Of a stretch of DNA of 38,537 nucleotides, positions 1-10,769 are shown one piece after another. The notes under the pieces are model-generated. The model did not search any database, was not told where the DNA came from, and worked only from the letters and a program-made list of their open reading frames with translations. The stretch's first letter is position 1; each line of letters starts with the position of its first letter. This DNA comes from Rhodocollybia butyracea (lineage: Eukaryota > Basidiomycota > Agaricomycetes > Agaricales > Omphalotaceae): contig JADNRY010000560.1 in assembly GCA_015501585.1 (NCBI GenBank), positions 1 through 38,537 on the forward strand, written 5' to 3'. Both the position numbers and the translations under genes were made by a program.

Positions 1-3000
1 AAACGCGTGGGTATAGTTCTTTCACGATTGGAGCCTCAGAACCCATACCGAAATAGCTCCCGGTAGAGGCACGTCAGCGTAGTCTCAGAGGCCTTTCGCA
101 CGGCAGCACCTGAGGTCAATTTAAAGTGGTACATACTCATAGATCAAGTACTTCAAAGCGGCAGAAAGGGTTGGAATTCGGGAGCGCATCAGTAGAAGCA
201 TATGGGCGTGTGGGTTCACCAGGTTTCCTTCCATACGCCCAGCACCAGTCTTCGTAATGGGAACGAAGTATGGGCCTTTTTTGGTAAGAATTTTCTTGAA
301 TAGAATTGGACCAGCGAGAGCTGTGGTTCCCGAGGCCTGAAGCTGGGGAAAATGCTTGGATTTTGAAATTTGACTAATCGAAAGGAATATGAGGCGGTAA
401 TGAAGAAACATCTGATATATACTTGAGCCCGGCCTGGGCGAATAGGGACTGGCCATGAGTTAGAGACAACAAGGAAATTTTACCCTGCTCCTCGGCGGAA
501 AGCTTCATTGTGCAAACGTTACCCGTTAACCTCGGTCACCGGATAGGGGGAAAAGTCATTAGTAAGTAGTGAGTGTTCTTCGGAACGGATTGTAAACGCT
601 GTTGTTGACAACGAGCACCTATGGCACTTACTAAATCCAAGTCCGAACTGAATCGGATCGGAAAACTATCAAACCCGTACCAGGGTCCAGAAGGGATCGA
701 TAATTACTACCTGGGCCTATACTCGGCCTTCATAAGATCCCCTCCATATTGCGAGGCTTCGAAGCTGAAAGGTAATCGAGCTGGAATGCCCAAAACCGCG
801 ATGCGATGGGCGTGAATGATGTCGGTCCATGAGCGCAGCCTTGAGCTTGAACCAGATATGAGTGATCTATGTTTGGTTTTACTAGTCCATGTATTCAAGC
901 CTTTCAAGATCACTATTGCAGTCACCATAAGCCAAAGAGATGACTCCTCTCCGAGTTGACGGAAGTGGAAGTGGAAGTATGAAAGGGCGCTTATCGTTTC
1001 TATTATGATTACAAAATCATCATCTGACCGAATTTCTTTGATTTTCTCCGTCGTTGATACTCTGTCCTCAGATTCGCGAATTTGCATAGTGGCACTAGAT
1101 GGATTCAGGGTACTTTGGTTGATAATACGCATCGGTAAGTGTCAATATTTTGCTACTTGCAGCTTCTGAGGCTATTTCCAGCTAGCCTTAGCAAAATATA
1201 GCTTTGCTAACACTAGCTGCGTGATTGGTCTGTCATCGACTGCTAACTTTGTTGGCTCTGTGTCTTGAACCACGCATCTTCATTTTGGCCACAACATTGA
1301 CTACAAAACTCCTCTCCTCGTCATCTCATTTCACCAGCCACCTTCATCAGAATCCTCCGACGCTGTTGTCATGCTAGCCGATAACGTATGTTTCGAGTGT
1401 CCTCTGTCCAGCCCGTTTCATTCTTTTGAAATCTGAGTCCTACGAGGAGTGACCAGAGACCGCGTTAAACATCCTTCGTCGGCTATGATATATATGACCC
1501 GCCAATACCGATTGCACAGCGTTGTGGTATCCTCCTCAAGCACATATCGATCACTCTAATTGGCTGACAAACTTCGCCTGGAAGTTTCTCCTTCGGCTCC
1601 GCCTCATTACATGGTTCTCGTTTTTCAACGCGTATTCCGTGGAGACTCCTTCAGGAGTTATCGACACCCGAACTGGCCCCGGAACGCATTCTAGGCGTCC
1701 GTCCTTGTACACACTGCTTATTGTGCCGACGACTCTCAAAAATGACTGGACAAAGGAAGGCATAATGAATACAAAGCGATATATGACCTTGACTCCGAGT
1801 CAACGTCCGACGTCCAGCCCTTGGCGGAGCTGTCTTCAATAGACCTCTGCCTGAAATCCGCCTGCCTCCAATCGGATTACTCACTGAGAGGACAGTCGAC
1901 CTGACTTCCTTGGCCGGTTTGTCGGGCTCTTAGTAGCTAAGGTCCTTAGGAACGGTCAAGATAGTTTGTACTACCTGGATAGGTGTGTCGTACAAATGAG
2001 AAATAGCCGATAAACGAGAGGGAGGAAAGAGAAGGTTGTGAGTCGCCTTCAAGCTACGAGGTACGTTTACCTGTATTCAGATATGGTACTTCCATACTAA
2101 CGGATGCATCATAGTCACTATTTGTCTCTGTACTCTTACGCCATGATAGAGCTCACTTACGAAACTTCCGCTCCGCTATTACCACTCTACAGTAGGACCA
2201 CTCGCGTTAGCTCATAATTTGTACCGGTGTTGGCTCTCCTTCTATCCGTATCTTGCTAATGGTAAAATACCAATAGACTTTCCGAATATTTTTGCCTTTA
2301 TCGTCTATGTTTGGGGTGACAGAGAACGTCTCAAAAACGTCTCAGTTATGCTGCCACTTCAATGTCGGTATTCTTGTAAGGCCTTCTTATGAGATGAATC
2401 TCCGATGCACCCCACACCGAATTGGGTGGTGGGTTTTTGGCTTTGAATCGTTTGTGATCTGGACAAGTCTATATGAAAGAGCGTCTCCTTTGTTTCAGCT
2501 GGTGCTCACTGTTGCACATCTTTGGGGCGTGTCCCAGGCCTAAGGCGCAATCCCCGCAGATCACAATCTAATTTTACAGTTGGCCTATCGACTGTCACAA
2601 GCACTAAGTAGGTCATATAAGCAGTCTATCCCGTGTTACATCTTTGGGGGGACTCCTTGATATGCAAGTCTGGCGACCGGTTCAACCACATGAGGCTAGA
2701 TGACTCTTCACTCCCGAATTATATCCGCTCGTAGCAAAAAGTGAGATCTCAGTCTAGCTGTTGACGTTGCACCCGTAATCACAAGCCTCGATGGGGTACT
2801 GTAGGTTTCTTTTTCCAACTTCAGTTAACCGAATGTTTTTTCTCAAGTCCTTTACAGTACAGTGTCCTAGGTAAGTACATACATATAAGAGTCTGGTGAT
2901 CATTTCAATGTCCGTAAATCGTCTGTTGATAGATAGTAAGCAGAAGTTCAACGTCACTGATGGAAACTAGCGTTAAATAAAACCCACCTGAAAAAAACTT

Positions 3001-3005
3001 TACAA
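1..3005. other. No recognisable gene (3 kb)
   Basis: I read both strands and found only short open frames with no family resemblance, no consistent splice structure and no repeats shared with the rest of the window. The longest, about 140 codons on the minus strand at 707-1132 and 110 codons at 121-456, have unremarkable composition and no supporting promoter or intron. A CT-rich stretch followed by an ATG and a GTATGT donor at about 1372-1391 (+) looks like the start of a fungal gene. I could not follow it into a second exon, because downstream frames around 1470-1840 are interrupted. This may be a decayed gene. Confidence 0.4.
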
Positions 3006-3502
3006 TTATCCTTTGATTCCACAAACTGACCTAGCCACCTGTGTCGCAGTGACTTGCACAGATCCAAATTCAACAGCGTTGCCACCGGTGAGCTTATCCA
3101 TGGCCGCTTGAGACAGATTAATCAATCCCGCTCCAGCGTGGTCGACAGCAAGGGCATTCAACGTTGTCTTCTTGCCAGCGGCGTTGGTGTATGAGACACT
3201 CCAGCATGAGCCACATTGGGGAGAGTTCCATCCCGTGACGGCGCCAAATGCTCCAATGTTGGGGAAGGTGGGCAGGGATTTGAAGTTGCTATATAATATT
3301 GTCTCATTGTCAGCAGAAGGATAAGAGGGAGGAGGGAAATAACAGACGTGAATCCTAAGGTCTCGAGGCCGTTAGCACCATTAGAGCAAGCAACGACATC
3401 CAACGACTGGTTGCCATTGTCGTAGGTGTTGTCGTAATGGAGGGTGTCTGCGGCGGCGAGGGCAGCGACAGCAGCAGGGACAAAGAGCGAGAAGAACTTC
3501 AT
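3006..3502 (-). CDS. Cerato-platanin family secreted protein (2 exons)
   Basis: Spliced from 3502-3348 and 3288-3006 with a 59-nt GT-AG intron, giving 145 residues, the usual size for the family. Residues 1-18 form a signal peptide (MKFFSLF then an Ala-rich core). The mature protein starts near DTLHYDNTYDNG, and cerato-platanin hallmarks follow: ACSNGANGL (about 38-46), FPNIGAFGAVTGWNSP, the CGSCW motif (77-81), the conserved VDHAG (100-104) and the C-terminal VCGIKG. All four expected cysteines are present (39, 77, 80, 141). Family members are expansin-like, wall-associated small proteins, often abundant in culture and able to trigger plant defences. A TATA-like box lies 78 bp upstream of the ATG. 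The intron boundaries were chosen because they alone join GF-T to NFKSLPTFP in frame. No disruption was seen. Confidence 0.93.
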
Positions 3503-3579
3503 GTTGTGGGATGGAAGGAAGACTAGTTGCGAGTTCTGAAAACCAGAAGATACTGAGGTTGAAGCATTTCGTGATGGTC

Positions 3580-3586
3580 TTTTATA
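3580..3586 (-). promoter_or_regulatory. TATA-like box of the cerato-platanin gene
   Basis: On the minus strand this reads TATAAAA, 78 bp before the start codon at 3502. The spacing suits a TATA-driven gene with a leader of about 40-50 nt. Confidence 0.5.
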
Positions 3587-3727
3587 GTAAAAAATAAAGA
3601 ACAGTGTATAGTGCTTGTAGTACTTTGATCTTGTCCAGCGCTCTGCTCATGTGGTCTCAGGAACCCCTTCCAAGATATTAGTCCCTTCCAAGATATTCGC
3701 TACTATTCAGTGAGTCTCGCACACAGG

Positions 3728-4295
3728 TTTAATGTTTCCGACGAGAATAATGGGTCCGACATGTCGGAGGCAAAGAATCGCGGAGAAAAGAAGGCCTATC
3801 AATGTCGAAACCGAAACCTTGCTCGACAACCCCTTAGCCCCCCTCAATCCCGTACGTATTCTCAATATTCCTGATATTGAAAAAAACGGTGAGTGGATAC
3901 CGTCCCCCATGTTAAGTTTAGGTCGACAGTCGCAGTAAGCTCCGAAAATGACAACCATGAATAGATAGATCAACTATGTCTTGGTAGAATAGGTTAGAAC
4001 GCACATAAGACGAAGAGTCCTTGATAAGATCAAGTATCACAGGTTCCCTCGCGTCTCCTCCGCTCAATATGCCATATAGGGTAGTATATCAAGAAGGCTT
4101 GCCGTGACCTGCTTGAATGGGCGCCACGCCTCCTGAGTCCTGATGCACTCCTTACACCCGAGATCATCGAGGGTGAGTTGGCCGTCGGCTAATTGGGACT
4201 TATTTCGTCGCGCAAAAGCTCCGTATTCACAGCCAATTGGCAGAAGAGGCTACCCCACACACCACCTCCATCAGAGCGAGTCAATATTCGAGAGC
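3728..4295 (+). pseudogene. Possible exons of a broken or unrecognised gene
   Basis: Three plus-strand segments read like coding exons although no single long frame covers them. Segment one, about 3728-3852, encodes a charged stretch containing DMSEAKNRGEKKAYQC and ends at a GTACGT donor. Segment two, about 4087-4170, begins after a TAG acceptor, encodes LLEWAPRLLSPDALLTPEII and ends at a GTGAGT donor. Segment three follows a CACAG acceptor at about 4240, encodes NWQKRLPHTPPPSERVNIRE and stops in frame near 4295. Segments two and three join in phase across a typical-length intron. I found no start codon with an in-phase path through all three, and I do not recognise the family. It may be a relic or a gene with small exons I failed to place. 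Confidence 0.3.
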
Positions 4296-4457
4296 CTCGA
4301 TGATATGATGCGACAGAAAATTCACAAGCACTGTAAATGTAGTAAGATGGAGTGGAAAGTAGTCAAGCACCGTAGTCAAGCTGTGTGAAGTTTCAATGGG
4401 AGTGCGAAATACGATGGATTGTATGTACACTACGCAGGATAAAAGGTACTTGAGCTT

Positions 4458-6100
4458 TCAGAACACATATCCCTTGGTCTCTTGCTTTACCACGATCATC
4501 ATCCCAGCTTTTTCGAACGGCAAAAGAGGCTGATATGCCTCCCTGTCCACCTTCATCTGTGCAGGTAAAAACAGCTCAACTGATCTCAAGCAGGATATCT
4601 CGATAGTCTTCGCCATATCAGGATCTGGAATCCAGCGAGATGATACCATGTCTACGAAAACAGCTGCATCAAACTCCGAGGATTCGAGAGTCAGTGTCAA
4701 GGAACGAAGAGATTTTACGATGGGAGGCGGAGATTCCTGTATTGGGCTTCGTTTCGAGCTGTGGAGGCTTTCAATGAAAGCTTTTGTTATGATTGGTTCA
4801 GCGGTGGAGGAGCGAGGATACGTATCAACGATGTGAAGGGCTTCCAGAGTGACACATTGCTTCAAGATTGTGACTAGTCCGCTGTCCGTCACGGCTATGT
4901 TATTCAAACTGAGGACTTGTAATGAGCAGCTCGAACGAGTGAGGAAAGATTGTATGGTGTGGAACTGCGCAAGTTCTTCCTGATTGTAGGCTCGCTCGAG
5001 CGCTAGGTTTGTCAGGCGAGGTGCCGTAAGGGAAGAAAGGACAGACGAGAAAAAGTCATCCTCGACGTTCTCCTCCCATGATGTAATCAATGTTAGAGAC
5101 AGAGAGTACAGTTCTGACAGAAGTCGGGGAGGGCACGCTGCTGTAGTTGTATTCTCTCCCCTTGTACTTATAAAAAGTCGATGGATATTGGGACAATTAT
5201 CGAGAACTTCAAAGAAATTTCCAGCATTAAAGTCATACTCCAAATCGCACAACGCTGAAGGCAGAGGAAAGCCTGAGCTTTGGTCCCAGAGGTAATACAT
5301 CCCTAATGCATGAAAAGCGCGGAGCACAGGAATATTCCTGAGCATTTCAAGTGAACACTCATGGTCATCATGCGGGTATGATGATGAAAGACGTAGTGTG
5401 TCCAATATCGGAAGGTCGAGTGAATTCCACGTGGGGTAATTCCCGGGAAAGAAATCGGTGGCAGTGGAAAAAGAGACATGCTTCCAACGGAAAGATTGTT
5501 GTGCGATTTGTAAGAAAACAGGGTTATCGGAGCCATCAGGACGCTGTGGGCCAAAGATTGTCAAATGAAGCGGGTGAGATTTTGAACGAGCAAGATAGAG
5601 GTTGACAATGCTAGCGATCCGCCTACGAACCACTTCATCGAAGCTTTCCCAGTAGGTCAGATCAGTTATAATATTCGACCACAGCTCGGGACATCCAATA
5701 GTCAGCTGTCGCCATCGCAGGCAAACAGAGCCAAGTGTCCAAGCCAGTAAACATCCATCCGTCAAGTTATTTTCAATACATGCATAACCAAAACAGTGGC
5801 GTCAAAACCTCGTTAGGGAGCCTGCGAATGGGTGAGAGCAGCGAGTGAAGATTCTCCGCATAGGTTCGTTAGCCTTTCCCGTCGATTTTGTATGTCCGCA
5901 ATGCGGATCTGAAGGCGGTGAATCTCGGATTCATAATCATCCAGATCTTTTTCTACAGATAACAGAAGTGCTGAAGTATCCGAAAGGATGTTTTCTGGAA
6001 GAGTGTTTGGGGCGCGCAAGTGTTCATACACGTCGTTTGTAACACTGACTCGTGATTTGAACACGGTGGAGTGGCACAGCGAACAGCTTTCAAGGACCAT
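4458..6100 (-). pseudogene. F-box-like/LRR protein, copy A (two frameshifts)
   Basis: Sixth and last unit in reading order of the minus-strand array. It begins with MVLESCSLCHS at 6100. Its leader intron (6172-6114) has a GTACGCG donor and TATACAG acceptor. The N-terminal CxxCH segment and coiled coil are intact to about 5871. There an extra base (CTAACG where paralogues have CTACG) shifts the frame, and a second extra base near 5788-5800, just after the LPNEV F-box core, shifts it again. The remaining 435 codons (5765-4458) cover the rest of the F-box-like domain (LGSVCLRWRQLTIGCPELWSN) and the leucine-rich part, ending KGYVF. Total length fits about 547 codons plus two bases. An intron joining the two open parts is unlikely because intact copy E is uninterrupted here. 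Probably a pseudogene unless the indels are sequence errors. Confidence 0.75.
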
Positions 6101-6438
6101 GAGAGTTCTTGACCTGTATAGAACGAAAGTTGTTGACATTCTACTCAACGCGCAAAGATTATTGACGCGTACCTGATAGATTCTTTTTCAGGCTGTCGTC
6201 GTCGTTGTGGTACTTAAATAAAAGCGAGTTTATTAGATAAGAGCCGGATAAGACTCTGGTACGGGTAACGGCCCCGGGTCCGACTAATTTCCAACGCGTA
6301 CGATGGAGAGACAAAAGCAAAGTATCAAGGGAATAGTCAAGTCGTGCAATGTACGTGATTTTAGAGCCACGGGCGCAAGGTATGGTTCAAAGTATTATAA
6401 TAGCTGTTGTATGTATGCTAACAGAAGCGGAAGCGCTT

Positions 6439-8091
6439 TCAGAACACATATCCCTTGGCGTTCTCTTGCTTTACCACAATCATCATCCCAGCCTTCTCGA
6501 ACGGCAAAAGAGGCTGGTAAGCATCCTTCTCTATGGTGATCTTCTCAGGTAGAAACAGTTCAACCGATCTCAAGCAGGATATCCCGATAGTCTTTGCCAT
6601 ATCGGGATTTGGAATCCAGCGAGACGATATCATGCCTATGAAAACGACTGCATCAAACTTGGGGGATTTGACAGTCAGGGACAAGGAACGAAGAGACTTT
6701 GCGATGGGAGGTGGGGATGTTTGAATGGAGCTTCGTTTCAAGCTGTGGAGGCTTTCAATGAAGGCTTTCGTGATGACTGGATTAGAGTTGGGAGAGGGAT
6801 CAACAACATGAAGAGCTTCGAGAGCAACACATTGCTTCAAGATGGCCACTAATTCGCTGTCAGCCACAGCTATGTTTTTTCAGAGTCAGAACTTGTAATG
6901 AGCAGCTCGAACGAGTGAGGAAAGATTGTATAGCATAAAATGGTGCGGCTTGTTCCTGATCATACAACTGCTTGACCGCTAGGTTTGTCAAGCGAGGTAC
7001 TGTAAGGGAAGAAAGGACAGACGTGAGGAAGTTATCCTTGGCATTCTCCTCATTTAATGTTTTGAATGTTAGAGAGAGTGTGTGTAGGTCTGACAGAAGT
7101 CGGGGAGGGTTAACCACTATAGTTGTATTCTCCTTTCTCGTAATTCTATTGACCACAAAAAGTCGACGGAGATCTGTAAAATTAGAAAGAACATCATAGA
7201 AATTGCCAACATTGAGATCGTACGTCAACTCGTGCAACGTTGCCCTCGCTGAAGGCAGGGGAAAGCCTAAGTCTCGATGCCAGAGACAATACATCCCGAT
7301 GCATGGAAAGCACGGAGAATAGGAGTGTTCTTGAGCATTTCAAGCGAACAATCATGGACATCATATGATGATGTGAGATACAGTGTGTCCAGTACGGGAA
7401 GGTCAAGCGAATCCCATATAGGGTAATTTCCAGGAGAGAATTTATCAGCATCAAAAGAGACATGCTTCCAACGGAAAGATTGTTGTGCAACTTGTAAAAT
7501 AGGGTTATCAGAGCCATCATCACCGTCTGGACACCAGGGACCGCCGATGAATGTCAACCCAAGTAGATGAGATTTTGAGCGATCAAGATAGAGGTTGACG
7601 AGGCAAGTGAGCCGTCCATGAACCACTTCATCAAAGTCATCCTCTTCATAGAGATATATCACCATATTCGACCACAACTCGGGGCATTCAATAGTCAGCT
7701 GTCGCCATCGTAGGCAAACAGAGCCAAGTGTCACAGCCGATGGACATCCCTCCGTCAAGTCATTTTCGATGCAAAGATAACCAAAAACACGTGTCAAAAG
7801 TTCGTTGGGGAGCCTGCGAATGGGTGACTGTAGCGATTGGAGATTCTCCGCATGGATTCTTAGCATTTCACGTCTATTTTGTATGTCCGCAATGCGAATC
7901 TGGAAGCGATGAATCTCGGATTCGTAATCATCAAGGTCTTTCTGTACAGATGACAGGAGAGCGGGAATATCAGAGATAATGTTTTCCGGAAGAGTGTTCG
8001 TGGACCGCAGGTGTTCGTACACGCTGTTTGTAACACTGACCCGTGGTTTGAATACAGTCGAGTGGCATAGCAAGCAGCTTTCGAAAGCCAT
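6439..8091 (-). pseudogene. F-box-like/LRR protein, copy B (two frameshifts)
   Basis: Starts MAFESCLLCHS at 8091, with a leader intron at 8161-8105. The first open part (8091-7267) carries the coiled coil, the F-box-like domain (RRLPNELLTRVFGYLCIEN) and the first leucine-rich segments. A missing G at the CCC of 7295-7297 shifts the frame near FHASG. The second part (7294-6860) runs to LTLKK, where a run of six A on the coding strand (6880-6875) has one base more than copies C and D. The third part (6867-6439) ends KGYVF. The deletion and insertion cancel, so total length is 551 codons. As read, the product would end after about 274 residues and lack most of the leucine-rich region. The intergenic DNA between A and B matches that between D and E, so B and E share their 3' history. 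Confidence 0.78.
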
Positions 8092-8188
8092 GAGAGTTTT
8101 TAAACTGTGTGAAATGAGAACTTTGACGATCTGCTTAATGCTAAAGGTTATTGACGCGTACCTAGCAGTTTTTCTTCGAGTCCAGGCC

Positions 8189-8214
8189 GTTGTTGTTGTT
8201 GTTGTTGTTGTCGT
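8189..8214 (-). repeat. (AAC)n tract in the leader of copy B
   Basis: This is the longest and purest of the leader trinucleotide tracts, about seven GTT units on the plus strand followed by GTC. It sits just upstream of the leader-intron donor at 8161 and is probably transcribed as a CA-rich leader. Confidence 0.65.
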
Positions 8215-8670
8215 CCTTCAGCAAAAACTATTGTTCTCTATTAGGTAAGATTTCTGGGGCCGAGCCGATCCGACCGATCATTTAAGATATAACTGCCAAG
8301 CTCTGGCCAAAGGCAGTGGTCTTCTAAGTAACTAGCTCTGGGCTAGTATGGCAGATCAACGTTGTCAGGACGAGTGATATGTACCAGCAAAGCCACGCTA
8401 GATGAAGCTGAACAACTCACCTAGTAAGATAGTTGTAAGATAGCCACTGATGTTATGTATATCCTCAAAAAGAAAATACACCCGGGCCACATGTCCAAGT
8501 TCCAACGTGTCCAACGCAGGTAAAATTTTCACGGTGTAAGGATAATAAAATGGAGAGACGCAAGTAGTAGAGCATCAAGTGCAGTCAATTAATGTTGAAG
8601 AGCCATAAGCTTCACGTACGGTCCAAGGTATCATTAGTTGCAGAACGTAGCATAGAAATTACAAGTGCTT

Positions 8671-10319
8671 TTAAAATATATATTCCTCGCCTTTCTTCAC
8701 CACAATCATCATCCCAGCCTTTTCAAACGGCAAAAGAGGCTGGTACGCCTCTCTGTCCACCTTCGTCTCCTCATGCAGAAACAGCTCTACCGATCTCAAG
8801 CACGATATCCCAAACGTCTCGGCCATAGCAAGACCCGGAATCCAGCGGGACGATATCATGCCTACGAAGACGGATGCATCAAACTCAGGGGATTTGACAG
8901 TCAGGGACAAGGAACGAAGAGATTTTGCGATGGGGGGCGGAGACGTTTGGATTGAACTTCGTTTCGAGCTATGGAGGCTTTCGATAAAAGCTTTTGTGAT
9001 GGCTGATTCGACGGGGATGTAGGAAATAGGATCCACGATGTGGAGAGCTTCGAGAGCGACGCATTGTTTTAGGATGGCTATTAGTTCCCTGTCAGTCACG
9101 GCTATGTTTTTGAGAGAGAGGACTTGTAAAGAGCAGTTCGAGCGAGCGAGGAATGACTGTATGACATAGAATGGCGGAATATCGTTTTTTCAGACCACAA
9201 GTTCGCTGAATCACTAGGTTTGTCAAGTGGGGTGTTGTAAGAGAAGAAAGAACAGACGGCCAGCTTTCTTCAACACTCTCCTCCCTTGAACTGTCCAATG
9301 TTATAGAGAGAGAGGATAGCTCTGACAGAGTTCGGGGAGGGCAAGCCACTATAGTTGAATTCTGTCCCCTTGTCCATACAGAAAGTCGATGGATATTGGG
9401 ACAATTCTCGAGAATTTCGCAGAAATTGTTGACATTTCCATCATACTGGAAGTCATGCAACATTGTCCTGGCCGAAGGTAGGGGAAAGCCCGAGCTTTGG
9501 TCCCAGAGGCAATACAGTTCCCACGCATAAAAAGCACGGAGCATAGGAGTGTTTGTGAGCATTCTAAGTGAACACTCATTGCCATCATCTGGGTCTGATG
9601 CTGAAAGGGCCAGTGTGTCAAGTATGGGAAGATCAAGTGAATTCCATGTACGGTAATTTTCGGGAAAGAGATAAGTATCAGTGGTGACAAAGACATGCTT
9701 CCAACGGAAAGATTGCTGTGCAATTTGTGAGAAAAGAGGGGTTTCAGAGTCACCAAGATACTCTGAGCCAGACATTGATAAATCCAGTGGGTGGGATTTT
9801 GAACGAGCAAGGTAGAGGTTGACGAGGCTAGCGGTCCTCCTCTGAACTGCACCGAAGCGGCCCCAGTCGGACACATTAATCGTCATATTCGACCACAGCT
9901 CTGGACATTCAATAGTCAGCTGCCGCCATCGCAGGCAAACGGAGCCAAGTGCCATAGCCGATGGACATCTGGGTCCGTAACTCAAGTCGTTTTCGATGCA
10001 GACATAACCAAAAAACGCGCGCCAAAAGTTCATTAGGGAGTTTGCGAATGGGGGCAAGTAGCGACTGGAGATTCTCCTCGTGGGTTCTCAGAAATTCGCG
10101 TCTCGTCTGTATGTCTGCAATGTGAATCTGGAGGCGATGAATCTCGGATTCATAATCACCGAGATCTTTCTCTACAGACAACAGGAGTGCTGAAGTATTG
10201 GAAAGGATGTTTTCTGGAAGGTTGTTTGCGGACCGCAAGTGTTTGTATACGTCGTTTGTAACACTGACCCGTGGTTTGAACACGGTCGAGTGGCACAACG
10301 AGCAGCTTTCGAAAGCCAT
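8671..10319 (-). pseudogene. F-box-like/LRR protein, copy C (two frameshifts, mosaic)
   Basis: Starts MAFESCSLCHS at 10319, with a leader intron at 10394-10333. Both frameshifts are one extra base in a six-base homopolymer. One is the T6 on the coding strand at 10015-10010 inside the F-box core (copy E has T5, encoding RVFGY); the other is the A6 at 9190-9185 in the leucine-rich region. Removing these in thought gives 548 codons. The N-terminal half is closest to copy E (IHIADIQTRRE, THEENLQSLL). The last 60 residues match copies D and F (AMAE, FLHEETKVDREAYQ, ending KKGEEYIF), so the copy looks recombinant. Without the shifts it would be a normal family member. Confidence 0.77.
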
Positions 10320-10769
10320 GAGACTTTTTGACCTGTGAGGAATGAAGAGTTTTTCACAATCTGCTTAAACTTGCTAAAAGTCATTGACGCGTACCTGGTT
10401 AATGTTATAGATTTGCTTTGGGTTCAGGCTGTCGTCGTCGTCGTGGTTCTTCAGTAAAAAGCGTCGTTATCGATTATCTATTAGGTGAGACATGGGACAT
10501 GGGCCCTGCCGGTCCGACTCAACTTTCAACAGCGGTCAGTACAAGTGATACCTTTCTCCTGGAGGAATCCTCCAGGTGAACCTGAACAACTCATCTAGGA
10601 TAGCTATCAATACTATGACCTTGATATCCTCGAAAAGCAAACACGCCCAGGCCACCATTCAAATAGTGTCCCTCCAAGTTTTAACACGTTCAACACAGGC
10701 AGAATTTTCAAGCGCACTGTAAGTATGGTACAATGGAGAGACAGAGGTAGTAGAGCGTCAGGTGTGTAG

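Noticed and set aside
121..1132. Open frames of 111 and 141 codons on the minus strand
   Set aside because: No recognised domain, no supporting splice or promoter structure, and overlapping frames on the other strand of similar length; most likely chance.
5766..5812. Intron joining the two open parts of copy A
   Set aside because: Intact copy E is uninterrupted at this point and an extra base accounts for the break; the gap is also within the F-box core.
8189..8214. GTT-rich tract as a telomeric or CRISPR-like repeat
   Set aside because: It is a simple trinucleotide microsatellite in the leader of an F-box copy, with no spacers or telomere unit.
9349..9876. Open frame of 175 codons inside copy C
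   Set aside because: It is an alternative-frame shadow of the F-box gene; similar shadows recur at the same place in other copies.
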